Shown here: positions 1 to 12,281 of the stretch, piece by piece
Layout: every line of letters starts with the position of its first letter
Numbering within the stretch: position 1 is the stretch's first letter
Assembly: GCA_030159075.1 (NCBI GenBank)
Contig: BROG01000539.1
Coordinates: 192,501-256,500 of the forward strand
Length of the DNA stretch: 64,000 bases
Source of the DNA: Atrina japonica
Taxonomy: Eukaryota; Mollusca; Bivalvia; Pterioida; Pinnidae
Direction: 5' to 3'
Position numbers and translations under genes: made by a program
Notes under the pieces: model-generated
Database searches by the model: none
Told to the model about the DNA's origin: nothing
The model's input: the letters and a program-made list of their open reading frames with translations, nothing else

Positions 1-55
1 GATTACAGAGAATTGGCGTGATAGAATCATCAAGCCCAAGAAAAAATAGTATAAA

Positions 56-61
56 ACACAC

Positions 62-115
<54 letters not shown>

Positions 116-127
116 GCGCGCGCGCGC
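56..127. repeat. (CA)n microsatellite with CG-rich end
   Basis: An almost perfect CA run that ends in a CGCGCG tract. Any open frame across it is only His-Thr repeat and is not treated as coding. Confidence 0.95.
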
Positions 128-1499
128 AAGCATGCACGCGCGCACACTGCTTTACATTGTTCATATGGAAAAGCGGGAAGTAAAGAATGATATCTGTAAT
201 TTTGTTTGTGAATGCATGTATAGGAATATCTTCTGTAGCAAAATAATAAAAAGATATAAAATTTTACAGAAGATGAATATGTGAATATCATGTTCTATGG
301 CTATTGTAACATTATATCAACTTAATCCAATAAAACGATCATACACTAAAATCTGATACATTTATATTCGTACAAATAAAGTCAAAATAATATGCAGTTT
401 TTCTACGACAAGTATTATACAATATAAACGTTTTAATTTCCCTCGGTGCTTATATATAATCCTACATATTTATACTGTCATCTCAAGAAAAAGTTAAAGA
501 ATTTACCTTTGTCTGTGGTTAGATGTGAATTATCCAGAGTATGCACAGCCAACAGTGTGAGCTCTGCTATGATTTGCAAACTATTAAACCTCACCAGACA
601 ACAAAGATGTACACACAAATAAGACACAGCCTTAAGAATTATTAAAGTCCCTTAATGGTACACATAAATATGTAAGACAATCAATTCGTTTCATTCTGTA
701 GACAGAAAATCAATGTTAATATAAGGAATGTTTGCGCGTTCTGTAGCACATTAGGGACTATACTTCTATATACAGTAAAACCTCGCCTAACGAATACTTC
801 ATTTAGGAGACATCCTTGCATTTAATATAATTCAATTACGTCTCTCTCTAGAAATGTCTTAATGATTATTAAATGTCTTAATAAAAATCAACATCCTGAT
901 TAAAGGAGCATCCTCGCTAATCAGGCTACTTCCATTAAGTTGTATGGTATTAGTAAGGTTCCATTGGAAATTAATTATCAGCTTTTAATGGAAATATGTA
1001 GGACAATATACAGAAGATTGCCGAATGGATAGCCATGGACCTCTTACTCAAATATTGCATGGTGATGGGATATGCTTGGTAGCCAAGATAAAAGTATAGT
1101 CACACACTTGTGAAGTAAAGTGAAGAACTGCCAATGGATACTCGGGACTCCAAGTTCATTACAATACGACAAATATTGGATTTAACAACATTATCAACAC
1201 GAAGAGACCATTTTAGATTCCCTGGCAACAAGACCTGGTATAACAGCTTTTGTAGAATGTCGTTAATGAGTGAATCTTGTCCAACTGCCACAGTGAATAA
1301 CATGAAATTATTCCGATAAATTATATAACGGAATGCAGTTAGCAATCTTCCACAGTTAAGATAAAAATAAGGCAACACGAATTTTTGCATTTGCTTCAAA
1401 TCATTATAACAAGGTTATAAAATAAACAAATATCGATGAGTCTCGATGCTTATAATCAAATACAGACAATGTTCATGTTCATACAAAAACATCAGGGTG
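128..1499. other. AT-rich stretch without a supported gene
   Basis: No coding region with splice support is seen. At about 774 the sequence CAGTAAAACCTCGCC resembles the terminal repeat of pogo/Tigger-type elements, but no matching inverted end was found nearby. Short open frames on both strands at 1100-1400 overlap each other and have no recognisable domain. Confidence 0.5.
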
Positions 1500-2330
1500 G
1501 TTGGAATGGTGGAGAAACGGACTCTTAATCGTGAGGTTGGCGAGACACTTAGTGTGCACCGTACATCACTAGAGCCTGGGCGAGGTTCCTACAGTATGGT
1601 ACACCTGTAATGCGACATCGTGGGACAGAAGAATGTCTACTTCTACGGCTGATGATCGTTGTCTGGTTATACAAGCTGGAAAAAACCGTTTGGCAACTAC
1701 ATCCCAACTTCGTTCTGACCTTCAAAATGCTTCCGGGGTCCGTGTTTCAACCCAAACCATACGCATACGTTTGTATGAAAGTAGTCTGAGGTCGATAAGA
1801 CCATGTATATGTATTCTGCTGTCTCCAAACCAACGCCAGCTACGATATAGTTGGGTCGTGGACCATGTTGGCTGGATCAGGGTGGACTGGCGCCCAGTCC
1901 TCTTTACCGATGAGTCTCGGTTCTGCATAGACTACAAGGGAAGGCGTGCTAGAGTATGGCGAAGGCAAGGGGAAAGGTTTCATGCAGCAAACATTGCTGA
2001 ATACAACGAGTATGGCGGTGGCTCAATGGTCTGTGGTGGAAGCAGTTGTGAAGGACGCACTGACCTCGTTGTCCTTGTCAGAGGCACACAAACTGCCCTG
2101 CGGTATCGAGATGAGATTTTCGATGTCCAAGTAACATGAGTAAGGCTGTATACTGGTGCAGTTGGTGGACAAAAATATTCGTCCTTACACAGCTAATGTC
2201 GTCCAAGAGTACTTGCAAAGAGAGTGGAATGCCATTCTAGAAGCATTGATACAAAATCTGATTGGGACATGCAATGACGGTGTCGAGCTTTCATCGACAC
2301 CAACGGGCCATATACTCGTTATTAAACCCA
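1500..2330 (+). pseudogene. Tc1/mariner-type transposase, decayed
   Basis: The open segment at about 1633-2137 reads as the middle of a Tc1-like transposase. A helix-turn-helix-like part (residues about 20-55, with SGVRVSTQTIRIRLYES) is followed by the catalytic-core start VLFTDESRFC, which contains the first catalytic Asp, and by a degraded GGGSMVCGG motif. The frame stops at 2137. Homology resumes in another frame at about 2164-2230, where VDKNIRPYTANVVQEYLQ corresponds to the family's DNARPHTA block around the second Asp. The third acidic residue region is lost. Intact family members are about 340 residues; this copy has stops, a frameshift and no clear inverted ends. It is a dead DNA transposon, unrelated to its neighbours. 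Confidence 0.85.
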
Positions 2331-3099
2331 AATCAGTTCCATCGATATTTCTTTTTTCACAATCATGAATATACACATCTTTAAAATCATTCAATTCAAA
2401 TATTAAATAAACTTCGAAACACATTACAATTGTTAAAACATTTGTAATGTTTTAGAAATCACTAATCAGGTGCATAAAAATATATAAAACTAATAACAGG
2501 CATAAAGCAAAAGATATATACACATCAAAGGTTAGTTTAAAACGCGCTAATAAGACAAAAGTATACGTGAAATTCCGTAACGCATTCTTTATATAAAATT
2601 GTTAATCATTTATTGTACTTAAACAGTAAGATGGTGGATGATTAATTGATTTTCATTAGATGAAAAAGCTGCACCTCAAGATAACCACATAGGAAAAATT
2701 TATTCTAATGCACTCTTTCTCGCGCTATTTGATTGGTCGGTAAAGTTAAAACTGCGCAGGGATTCACGTTTTACTACTCGTTTAATATGGAGTCACATAC
2801 GGTTTTGTTGACCTGCTTCGATGTACATGGTGAACTCTGTTGTTTATATATTCTGATTATATATCAAACCAGTAAAGTGATTAGAATAAATTGTTTCAAA
2901 TATGAACCATCAATTATATCGTTCCATCACTTATTGCAATAAATCAGTATCGAAACTATCAAATCCAAGTGATAAATCAGTAACTTAGTTTTTCAATGCA
3001 AGGGTGGGTAAAGTTTTAATGTTAAAGGAAGATAAATGTAATATGTATATAAGGTAACTCTTAATGCAAAGAAATACCCTTAATGGAAAGATTTTTACA
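2331..3099. other. No gene seen
   Basis: AT-rich sequence with only short, non-conserved open frames. No repeat family from elsewhere in the window was recognised here. Confidence 0.4.
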
Positions 3100-3460
<361 letters not shown>

Positions 3461-3824
3461 GGTAGACACTGTATTTATATATTTTTGCACAATAACAGCT
3501 GAACATAGTTCTCTCTATTTAGGTTTTATGATTCATTTTACTGGAATACAAGAAAACTTATGGATTTCGATACACATTTACATTATAAATTCATAAATGA
3601 ATTTGTGTTGTGTTTTCATCGTCAAGAAGGGGGAAGGTGAATGTTACAAATGAACAAAGTTCAACGGCTAAGGTCTAATATTTGCAAGAACAAATTCACA
3701 AAAATCTATGACTGCAATTGAAATAAAGACCATATGACCATGAAAATGACTGGTTGATCTTATCAGACTTACATACACGTTCCAGACGTTATTAAACACC
3801 GATGGATGTGTAGTGTGTAGTGGC

Positions 3825-3888
<64 letters not shown>

Positions 3889-6208
3889 GTCTGTCTGTGT
3901 GTGTGTGTGTGTGTGTGTCTGTGTGTCCGGATGTAGGACTAATTTCCTGGGACCTGGAACACTATGTTACGTTGCAATATATCTGAAATACTGCTCCACG
4001 GGTTGTTAAACCATAATCAAACCGTTTCTCAAATGTTCACATTAAAAGTAAACGAGTGCTTTATAAATAAATATTGTTTTTACACCAAGGGTAATCTATT
4101 TGTACTCTAAAATGTAATGGAAATGACGCCTGGCTGACGCTTAGTGGTAAAACTTCATTTCTGATAGGCGAATCGCCAATGCCCCGTCAGATTTTGTATA
4201 GCTGTCAATGAGCTATCCCTTATATCCTCAAATCATTTTTTCAAAACAATTATGTTCGTGCAATTTAGTTGTGGAAAAATTTTTTTTTGCATGTGTAGTA
4301 TACAAATAATCAACAATGATTTCAGTCTCATGTTTGTTACGTGGGAATATACATTATTTTTAATTTAATTTAAATGTTTTGTGTATAATATAGTTAAAGA
4401 ATTTGCCTGATGTTGTTGTTTTTTTTTACAAAAGAACATTAAACAGGCTTCGCAATTTACATAATTTAGGTCATTTTCAATTTAAGGCTACTGGTTCACA
4501 TGAAAATGAAAAAATACAAACACATTTAACTGTCATAACAAGTTGAACATATTTCTGGTAACGCTTTGAATAATATTGTGTTAATTAGAGCAGACAGTTA
4601 CGCGATGTAAGACGTAGAAACATGTTGCCTTTCAGTAAAACAGTAAAACATTCTTTACAGTTTTTTCAACTTATTCCAAGACTGCTGCTGGTTTTGCATA
4701 AAGATATTAGTAAATTAAACGACAGCGTTCTCTGGTACGTTTGGATTTCTTCCGCGGAAATAAATCTTAAACTATATTTTACAGATTAATCGCTTTAAAG
4801 TGAAAAACTATCGCAATAAACAACGATTTGGTACTTACCATTGCCTTGTCAGTAATACTGATTGGCTGTGTTTAAGTTGTGTGACTTTTCATTGGGTGTG
4901 TAGGAAAGAAGTACAATTAACATCTAAACTATTATACAAGCTTATCTATTTTGAAGCAGAAACTCTTAAACGTAACGAGAATTCGCCTCAATTTAAAGTA
5001 TGTGCCTCTTAAAAAGATCATTCATTCGTATATACCTATTAACTCTAAAATATATTCTATGTGAACTTTAACTTACATATGATTTTGTTTTGGAGGTTAT
5101 ACATATTTTCCCTACAAACTTAAGGAAGTCAGAGATGACATATTCAAATCGTATTTGTCTATTTGGAGAGCATAACAAAACAAAACACTATCGCGCACCT
5201 GTTCAGCAGCGTAATGATATAGTAGTTAGTTGCTGAACTTAACAGAATAATATATCTATCATTGTTTACACATTTTTATAATTTAGACAATTTAATATCA
5301 ACGTTACAAATAACATGGAAAGTAATCTTAGATATACGGAGAAGCGATCCTATACTTTTCATACCATAAATATATAAAATAACATTTTTATAAGTTTTAA
5401 TACTTGTTTGCCTTATCAAGACCAATGTTCCTATTTCCATAACCCATCCATATAGTATTATTTTCGTCAAGAGTACGAAGACAAGTCGATAGCTATTAAA
5501 GTGAGACTGATATATATTTAAGAAACAAATGGAAAATTTATCTTGTTTTATTTTAATTCCACTCACTTGATTAACTGTCTTTTTTTAGTTTAACTTGAGA
5601 TGCAATCGGGATACTTTTACCTAAGCTGTAGAAAGATATATTTTCCTTAAACGTAAACTTTCTCGTCGTACGTTTAAAACCCGCATAAAAGGTTCAACAG
5701 CCGCGCAGTTCAATAATTTAGACATATTCAACTTTAAATTAAAATCCAGAAAAGTTTTTTTAAAAAAAGCACCCAAACATGAAGTGTCTTGTATGTCTCA
5801 AGTAATTTTAATTTTTTCACCGAGTTAATGAAAGCAAATAAAAAGAGGGTAAATTAAATATATAAGAAATTGAGAAAAAAAATTTTTTTATGAATTAAAC
5901 TATCAATATTTTACAGAAAATTCCAAATAAATACATAATGACCGTGTTTCTGAAACGTACTATTTAAATAAGCACGTGTAAGTCACGGTCCACTACACAC
6001 TGTATAATGTACCTTCTAATGTATGTTGCATATTAAACGCATGTATTAAAATTACAGAGAAAATTAAAAACATTTTGATATCCTATACTGTGTTTATGAG
6101 TCATTTAAAGCAGAATTATCTCCTGTTGTGTATGTCCATAAACCTAACTTGAATGTCATATTTTGGGTTTAATATAACAACATATTTTATGATTTTCATT
6201 TTTATAAG
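3461..6208. other. Long AT-rich stretch, no supported gene
   Basis: Apart from the GT microsatellite at 3826, no repeat family or coding region with splice signals was recognised. Short open frames at 4800-5010 (+) and 5276-5566 (-) have unremarkable composition and no known motif. Confidence 0.4.
3826..3918. repeat. (GT)n microsatellite
   Basis: A GT run interrupted once by TTGTCTGTC. Confidence 0.95.
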
Positions 6209-6288
6209 ATTGGAAGAAACTGTTGTAAAGAGATTTGTGGTAAACATACATTCCGCTAAATCATTATCAGTAATCTACTTTATACACG
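6209..6288 (+). CDS. Candidate internal exon, unknown protein
   Basis: A pyrimidine-rich acceptor (TTTCATTTTTATAAG) precedes 26 codons reading LEETVVKRFVVNIHSAKSLS and a short continuation. A donor CG|GTAAAA follows. The segment starts with one leftover base and ends with one (phase 2 to 1). Amino-acid composition looks protein-like, but no domain is recognised, and a segment this short could be chance. It may belong to the same + strand unknown gene suggested at 19.9-34.5 kb, but no connecting exon is visible. Confidence 0.25.
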
Positions 6289-6730
6289 GTAAAATCACTA
6301 CCATATATGATGTTTCTATTTTGCATATTTTGCACAGGCAAATAGACGGATCTTTACGTTTAAATTGATACAATTGATTAGAAGAGGATAACTGTAACTT
6401 CTTTGCTGTACTGGTTATATTTTTTTTCGGGCAAATATAGGGTTTTTATAGTTGAAATTACTCTGATGAATTACAGGGGGGGGGGGGCAAATTTGACTCC
6501 TTGCTGTTTTGGCAATCATACCACATTCTGCGTAATGAAATGTAAAGTGCATAAAAACGTCTCGTGGGGCTACCTATGAAAAACATCTTTATTGAGAATA
6601 GTGATTAAAATGCAATTAACGTTTATCGTTGATAAAAATAACAGCAGTAATAACATAATAAAACAAAGTCATTAAGCGACCTCTTTGCGTTCTTCAAGCA
6701 AAACACGTTAATACACATCCAGCGAAAAGT

Positions 6731-6987
6731 ACATACATACATACATACATACACACATACATACATACATACACATACATGCATACATACATACATACAT
6801 ACATACATACATACATACATACATACATACATACACACACACACATACAAACATACATACATACATACATACATAAATACATACATTCATACATACATAC
6901 ATACATTCATACATACATATATACATTCATACATACATACATTCATACATACATACATACATAGATACATACATACATACATGCATG
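6731..6987. repeat. (CATA)n microsatellite
   Basis: About 255 bp of tetranucleotide CATA with scattered variants (CACA, TTCA). The tetramer makes long Met-Tyr-Val-Cys and His-Thr-Tyr-Ile frames on both strands, none of which is a gene. Confidence 0.95.
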
Positions 6988-7056
6988 TAAAATTCCATTT
7001 CATTGTGGTTTATTACGTGGTATTCATTTATCAACGAAATTTACACCAAGACGAAG

Positions 7057-7060
<4 letters not shown>

Positions 7061-7132
<72 letters not shown>
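7061..7132. repeat. (TA)n microsatellite
   Basis: A perfect TA run of about 70 bp. Confidence 0.95.
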
Positions 7133-7135
<3 letters not shown>

Positions 7136-7787
7136 TGTCTGTGGATAATTTATATTCCGTTCATTTTTGCCTTGATACTGTGTTCTTATTGATATTCCTA
7201 CAATGTGTCGGAGTTTATTCTTTCATTATCCATCTAATACCTAGCTTCCTTTTCCGCACGCCATCGGGATAAAGTTTGAAATAAATTCCAAGAAAAAGAA
7301 GTATTGAATGGCATCACGGAATTTTAACACTCATGAGAATTACTGTAGCACTAAGTTGCATTAATTTGCATGTACCAGCTAATCGACTTCGGCAAAATTC
7401 AGGGATTGTTTTGGGACGATAAAAGACTTCATTTTGGAGAAAACAGTTTGGCGGTAACAACAAATGGATTATGTCAGACTTAGAATTATTACCGCTACTA
7501 CAATGTATCCTTATTGCCGTTTGGTGATTATAAGTGATATTACATTCTTTGTTTGCTGCTGGGTGTAGCAACATTAACAAATACTTGTTTTTCACGTGAT
7601 GTTTGATACACAATAGAGTGAAAAATTCTCTATATGACAATATAAATTAGTAAAAAGATCCAATATATGAGGTTAAAAATACTAGCAAAGTGTTAAGATA
7701 CTTCACACAGACATTGTGTGTAATCAGTCAACACAAAAGATCAATGATTTTCATACCAACCTGTTGTTGTTATTTGTTTTACTTGAA
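7133..7787. other. No gene supported
   Basis: Ordinary AT-rich sequence. A 108-codon open frame on the minus strand (7314-7640) has no recognised domain and no convincing splice context, and is left uncalled. Confidence 0.4.
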
Positions 7788-8245
7788 TACCAGTCATTAC
7801 GTTTCACTTGTATACCAGTCATTACGTTTCACTTTTATACCAGTCATTACGTTTCACTTGCATACCAGTCATAACCTTTCACTTTTATACCAGCCATTAC
7901 GTTTCACTTGCATACCAGTCATTACCTTTCACTTGTATACCAGTCATTACGTTTCACTTGCATACCAGTCTTTACCTTTCACTTGCATACCAGTCATTAC
8001 CTTTCACTTGTATACCAGTCATTGTGTTTCACTTGTATACCAGTCATTATGTTTCACTTGCATACCAGTCTTTACCTTTCACTTGCATACCAGTCATTGT
8101 TTCACTTCTACCAGTCCTTATGTTTCACTTGCATACCAGTTTTATACCAGTCAATATGTTTTACTTTTACACCAGTCATTATGTTTCACCTGTATACCAG
8201 TCATTTTGTTTAAGTTGTATACCAGTTTTATACCAGCCATTATTA
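7788..8245. repeat. 25-bp minisatellite
   Basis: About 18 tandem units of CATACCAGTCATTACGTTTC plus ACTTG, with variation at the third-quarter bases (TTACG, TTATG, TTGTG) and some truncated units near 8100-8240. Because 25 bp is not a multiple of three, three units make a 25-residue cycle. All three + strand frames stay open (TSHYVSL, YQSLRFT, IPVITFH), which produces spurious open frames of up to 197 codons. Confidence 0.95.
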
Positions 8246-8527
8246 TGAGACAGAAAAGGTGTAATCATACCTACTATATCTGAGGTATTCGGTGGCATAT
8301 AGTGCGTTCGTTATATCTTAGCTCTGACTGCCTATAACTTAAACTGGTGCGTACCGATATCTTACAGAATGTAGGAAGGTGTGGTCGAACAAACGATTTG
8401 AGATCAAAGAAAATTCGAAATAAACTTTTATTTTCATTAATTTTAATGTTTGACTTTAACATTGATGTTTTGAAGGTTTTGAATGTATTGTATGAAGGTT
8501 TGATCGAATATGCAATTGAGGGGGAAT

Positions 8528-8882
8528 CACGCCAAAATCACATTAATGAGTTAAGCCTATTTATTCTTAAGCAAACCTTATTTTTCTCCAGTTAAACCCT
8601 AACTGAGAAAAATTAGATTTAACATCACAAAACTCACAAAAATTAGTTAAACCTAGTTTTCTCCAGTTAAACCTAGTTTTTAAGTTTAACTGAGAAAAAC
8701 TAGATTTTACTGCGCGACAATCACATTTATGAGTATAGACATGACTTTGGTGTAGTTAATCTTAGTTTTTCTAAGTTAAATCTAGTTTTATCCACTTAAT
8801 GTGAATTACGAGGAAAACTGGAATTAACTGGAGAAAAAATAGGTTCAACTATAAACCCACATTAAAGTGATTTTGGCGTGCC
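8528..8882. mobile_element. MITE-B foldback element
   Basis: The ends are inverted: CACGCCAAAATCACATTAA on the left and AAAGTGATTTTGGCGTG on the right. The interior is built of short alternating direct and inverted units such as TTTTCTCCAGTTAAACCTAG and AACTGAGAAAAACTAGATTT. No coding capacity is present. Related copies lie at 23969, 41153 and 62975. Confidence 0.75.
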
Positions 8883-9663
8883 ATAGAAATCGTAATCAAG
8901 TCTAACTTGAGACTGCACATGCATTAACGAGTTTTCGCTGCCAGACGGACGTCTTTACCCTTTTCAGATTTTTTTTTCACAGATATACAATCAACCACGG
9001 ATTGAAGGTATTTAAAAGCTGTTCACGGTTTTCTATAAATAGAAATATTTTTTGAAATTTTGACATAAGATGCACTTTAATGACATAATCTGAAGTAAGC
9101 AAAAATATATAATAAAATTAAAATCCAGTTTTATATCGTGATTACACTGTCGTCTGCCTAATGAAATATTAAGCAAATTAACATATACTTAATCAACAAC
9201 TGCTGCCACCACTGGCAATGTTGTTCTTTTAAATAGTAGCTGTTATAGTAGCAGAAAGCTTCAATATTATCGCTTCGTCCTGAATGTAAAATCTATATTT
9301 TGATACTCTCTGGTATGTGTCAAATGTAGTTACAGCGTTGAACTGGTTGGTAATGAGCAGAATGATACATATTAAATTCGATAATGGAGGCTGTTATGGT
9401 CCTGTCTGACAACAAATTTAAAAACATTGATAGTGTTTGCTACTTAATTAGTAGCTGAATGGTTCTGAGCTAAATCGACAGGCTTCCCCAATGACTCAAT
9501 TCATGTATTTCTAAGATAAAACAATGATTGCTTGTTGTACACTACTTACTTAAATATTGTAAAGAAATGAGAATGCAAAGATATGAGAAATGGAATACTT
9601 AAATATTGTATCCAGTGGTATCGATGCTAATGAATATATCGATATCGATATACACAGACTACT
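8883..9663. other. No gene seen
   Basis: AT-rich sequence with no recognised repeat family or exon. Confidence 0.4.
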
Positions 9664-9933
9664 TAAAGGGGCATTAGCAGATTAATTATTTTTTACTATT
9701 TAGATTGATATTTAATAACAAAAAAGAGATATACACAAAAGTTCTAAAATTCATATGTTTTGTGAAAATTGCCTGAGAAACCCAGTTTGGCACTTATTCA
9801 CTACTTGAATTAATCTTATTTTTACGAAGTATATAGGAATATTATACTTTATATGATTATGTATTGCTCTTATTTTTTATTTTACATCAATACAAGCAGC
9901 AAAAGTAGAAAAAATCGAAATACATAAAGTGAG
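9664..9933. mobile_element. MITE-A copy
   Basis: It begins TTAAAGGGGCATTAGCAG and contains the shared internal blocks AATAACAAAAAAGAG and GAGAAACCCAGTTTGGCAC. It also holds AAAAGTAGAAAAAATCGAAA, which recurs at the right side of the 59-kb copy. A SINE-A abuts its right side directly. Confidence 0.6.
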
Positions 9934-10086
9934 GGTTCTTTAACGTGCCGACATTCACTATGACACGGAACCAAGGTTTTTACTGTCTCATCCGAAGGAC
10001 AGGAAACCAACCTGCCGCCGTCTGGACTCGAACTTACGACCTCACTATCAAAAGTCGAGCGCGCTACCGACTGAGCCAGGTCGGCG
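9934..10086 (-). mobile_element. SINE-A, tail-truncated copy
   Basis: On the minus strand it reads as the tRNA-like head (GGCTCAGTCGGTAGCGCGCT, with A- and B-box-like sequences), then the GGATGAGACAGTAAAAACC body, and stops at TTAAAGAACCCTC. The 3' half present in other copies is missing. It lies against the right side of a MITE-A copy. Confidence 0.8.
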
Positions 10087-10277
10087 TCTTAAATCATCAT
10101 TCATGGTCGTAATACAACAGTAGAGTTTATCCATTGTTTACTATAAGATTAATCATTTGGTATCTGACCCAATTTTGTGATACATTTATTTATCAACTTA
10201 AAAGATAAATTGTTTCTTGCAATCAATATTGAAGTTATATATTGCTTGTTTGTTTTACTGTTTTACATTGCGCCAAT

Positions 10278-10480
10278 AATGGGACAAATTCGTGTACCAC
10301 ATGATATCCGATAACGTTTGTGCGGGACTATTGTTTCTATTAGTGATGGAATGACGCTAGCAGACGATATCCCGCGCTAACGTCATTTTACCGGGGAGAT
10401 AACGTAGAGTTATGTTACGTTCCATACAAGTACCACATAAACGTTATCGGTTATCACGAGGTACATGAATTAGTCCCATT
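10278..10480. mobile_element. MITE-C inverted-repeat element
   Basis: The ends form an imperfect inverted repeat of about 44 bp. The left begins AATGGGACAAATTCGTGTAC and the right, read backwards, begins AATGGGACTAATTCATGTAC; both continue to GATAACGTTT. The interior is about 110 bp and non-coding. Only this copy was seen in the window. Confidence 0.65.
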
Positions 10481-10964
10481 TTTTAAAATCATGTTTAGAT
10501 GTCGCCAGCTTGAGATAAAAAGTCATATATTTTGCCTTGTGCAATGGACTGACGTCAACGCAATGAAGGTTAATTCACGTGTCACGCCTGTCGTGACGCA
10601 GGGGGTCAGTTCTAAGAGACTCGTGCTAGAGACACTAGAATTTCAATTCGTATACCAAGCATTTGAAAAAGGAACTACCATTTGGTAAAGTCTTGGGTTT
10701 ACCTCGGTTCTGAGACTTAAACCTGCTCTGTCACTATAAAAACAGAGAAAGCTTATCTAGAAAAAAAAATGTACAATACTGGAATCTCGTCGATAAGTAA
10801 ACTGATATCGCCAATTCACAAAATAGCACAGCAGTTGCGACTAAAAAATTAAAAGGCTACATAATTCCCATCTGAAGAAACGTGCTAATAACTTGTATCA
10901 AAATAACTGGAAACAGCTTCATGTCTGAAATATTGTAGACAGTTTTGCAATTCAATATAGAATA
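10481..10964. other. No gene supported
   Basis: A 65-codon + strand frame (10491-10688) crosses a partly palindromic GTGTCACGCCTGTCGTGACG and has no recognisable domain. Nothing else was seen. Confidence 0.35.
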
Positions 10965-11165
10965 TAAAAATTTCAGATACCAAAGTATAAATCAATAGGA
11001 TGTCCAGGACATAGATACAAATCCAGTAAAAATGGACAAACACGGACCTCTGGAAACCAAGAGGTGGGATCAGGTGCCATGGAGGAGTAAGCATCCCCTG
11101 TCGACCGGTCACACCCGCCGTGAGTCCACATTCAAGTCCAATGAAACACGTGAGGAGTGTAGAAT
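10965..11165 (-). mobile_element. PLE fragment, 3' end only
   Basis: This matches, on the minus strand, the untranslated 3' end of the Penelope-like element at 54.2-54.4 kb. Shared blocks include GGATGTCCAGGACATAGAT, CACCCGCCGTGAGTCCACA and the conserved terminus ACCAAAGTATAAATC. No reverse-transcriptase codons are included. It breaks off at about 11165 inside the 3' untranslated part. A hammerhead-type fragment of the same family and orientation lies 770 bp to the right. Confidence 0.8.
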
Positions 11166-11506
11166 TAATCGATGTCTCATAATATCCGAATGGGAAACTG
11201 TTCTTTTCTTTGGGAATTAGTGCGAATTTAATTTGGTTCAGCAAGTATCACTCTACACGACAAACCTGTTTTTAAATGTTCATGACACCTTAATGACCTT
11301 TACTTTGTATGACCATCATGTCACAAAAATAGGGAACAAAATACACGACTGTCTTAGAGTTACTATTACACATTGGTAAGTAATCTCTCTTAACTTAAAA
11401 AGTTCATCCATAATTTTTACCTTCTCCTATCCACTTCATTGTGAATGATAAAAAATAGACAGGCCAAATGAGTAACCATGACCGTTTATGCACACAAAAC
11501 CACTAC

Positions 11507-11607
11507 CTTTAGACACATCCGGAAGCCATCGTTGCGCAAGGTCCGTGTTAAGATTGATGTACACGACACATATAAACTGCCAGAAGTGTAACACTAATTT
11601 AATACGC
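11507..11607 (-). CDS. Candidate minus-strand exon, unknown protein
   Basis: On the minus strand a pyrimidine-rich acceptor (CTACTTTGTGGTTTAG) precedes 33 open codons that include VLHFWQFICVVYINLNTDLA and RWLPDVSK. A donor AAAG|GTAGTG follows (phase 2 to 1). Composition is protein-like. No domain is recognised, and it does not join in phase to the exon candidates at 12.0-12.4 kb without an extra exon. Confidence 0.25.
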
Positions 11608-11935
11608 CTAAACCACAAAGTAGATGAAACCAAACAATTATAAATTCCAAAACCATGGCATTTGATACACGACTGCAACAAACAATAAAATCAGATTTTG
11701 TAATTCACATTTTATATAATAATGTGATAAAATATATTGCTTTTGTTTCAAGGGTGACTTGGTGATCGAAATTAAAGAATAAGAAAGAACATGTTTCCTT
11801 TTGAAAGCATAGTATACTGAAATTCAAATTGTCAGTTTGATGTGAAAATTTCCAATGTGCTTATTAGATCCTTAGTATACATCACTAATATAACGATGGT
11901 AATAAATATTATAAACATAATACCAAAGTTATAAT

Positions 11936-11979
11936 GCTCAAGACGATCAAGTCTGTTGATCAGACTTCATCAGTTGAGC
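11936..11979 (-). ncRNA. Hammerhead ribozyme remnant (PLE-associated)
   Basis: Read on the minus strand: stem I 5' arm GCTCAA, core CTGATGA, stem II AGTCTG-ATCAA-CAGACT (six perfect pairs), then TGATCGTC and the stem I 3' arm TTGAGC (six perfect pairs). The GAAAC that should follow stem II has been lost in a small deletion, so this copy should not cleave. Sequence on its 3' side (ATTATAACTTTGGTATTATG) is shared with the copy at 38431. Hammerheads of this minimal type are known from Penelope-like retroelements. Confidence 0.6.
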
Positions 11980-11992
11980 TCCAATAATACCG

Positions 11993-12099
11993 TTAAAATG
12001 ATCTGGTAACTTTGCTTCGGTCGTTGTTAGTTGTGAAAAGGATGAGGCATGAGAAAATCATACAATGACATATGGACCCAGACACAGTTTCCGTTTTGC
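11993..12099 (-). CDS. Candidate terminal exon, minus strand
   Basis: On the minus strand the acceptor TTCTGTACAG is followed by 35 open codons reading KTETVSGS, then a hydrophobic ICHCMIFSCLILFTT segment (a possible membrane span), then NNDRSKVTRSF and stop. It joins in phase with the donor at 12282. No family is recognised, and it lies directly beside a PLE ribozyme remnant, so it may be chance. Confidence 0.2.
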
Positions 12100-12281
12100 C
12101 TGTACAGAATGTGATATATAATTATGTAAATGATTCATGTGTTGCAATAGTATGTGTGCGTCAGAATCTCTCTGGTCATCCTCGGTAAAAACATAATAAC
12201 CATCCTTCACAGGTATCACATTAGTGCATAAGAGATGCCCATAGGTAATGACGCCAATGCAATGGTATGACAAAATCTTAC

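Noticed and set aside
774..960. pogo/Tigger-type element
   Set aside because: One end-like sequence (CAGTAAAACCTCGCC) only; no inverted partner or transposase found.
6623..6964. Met-Tyr-Val-Cys and His-Thr-Tyr-Ile proteins
   Set aside because: Pure translation of the CATA microsatellite in all frames.
7690..8283. A 197-residue repeat protein
   Set aside because: All three frames are open because of the 25-bp tandem repeat; no signal or conserved start.
11032..11220. Coding frame starting MDKHGPLETKRWDQVPW, also at 63495 and, in part, elsewhere
   Set aside because: It is the antisense of the PLE 3' untranslated region and recurs with frame-breaking changes in every copy.
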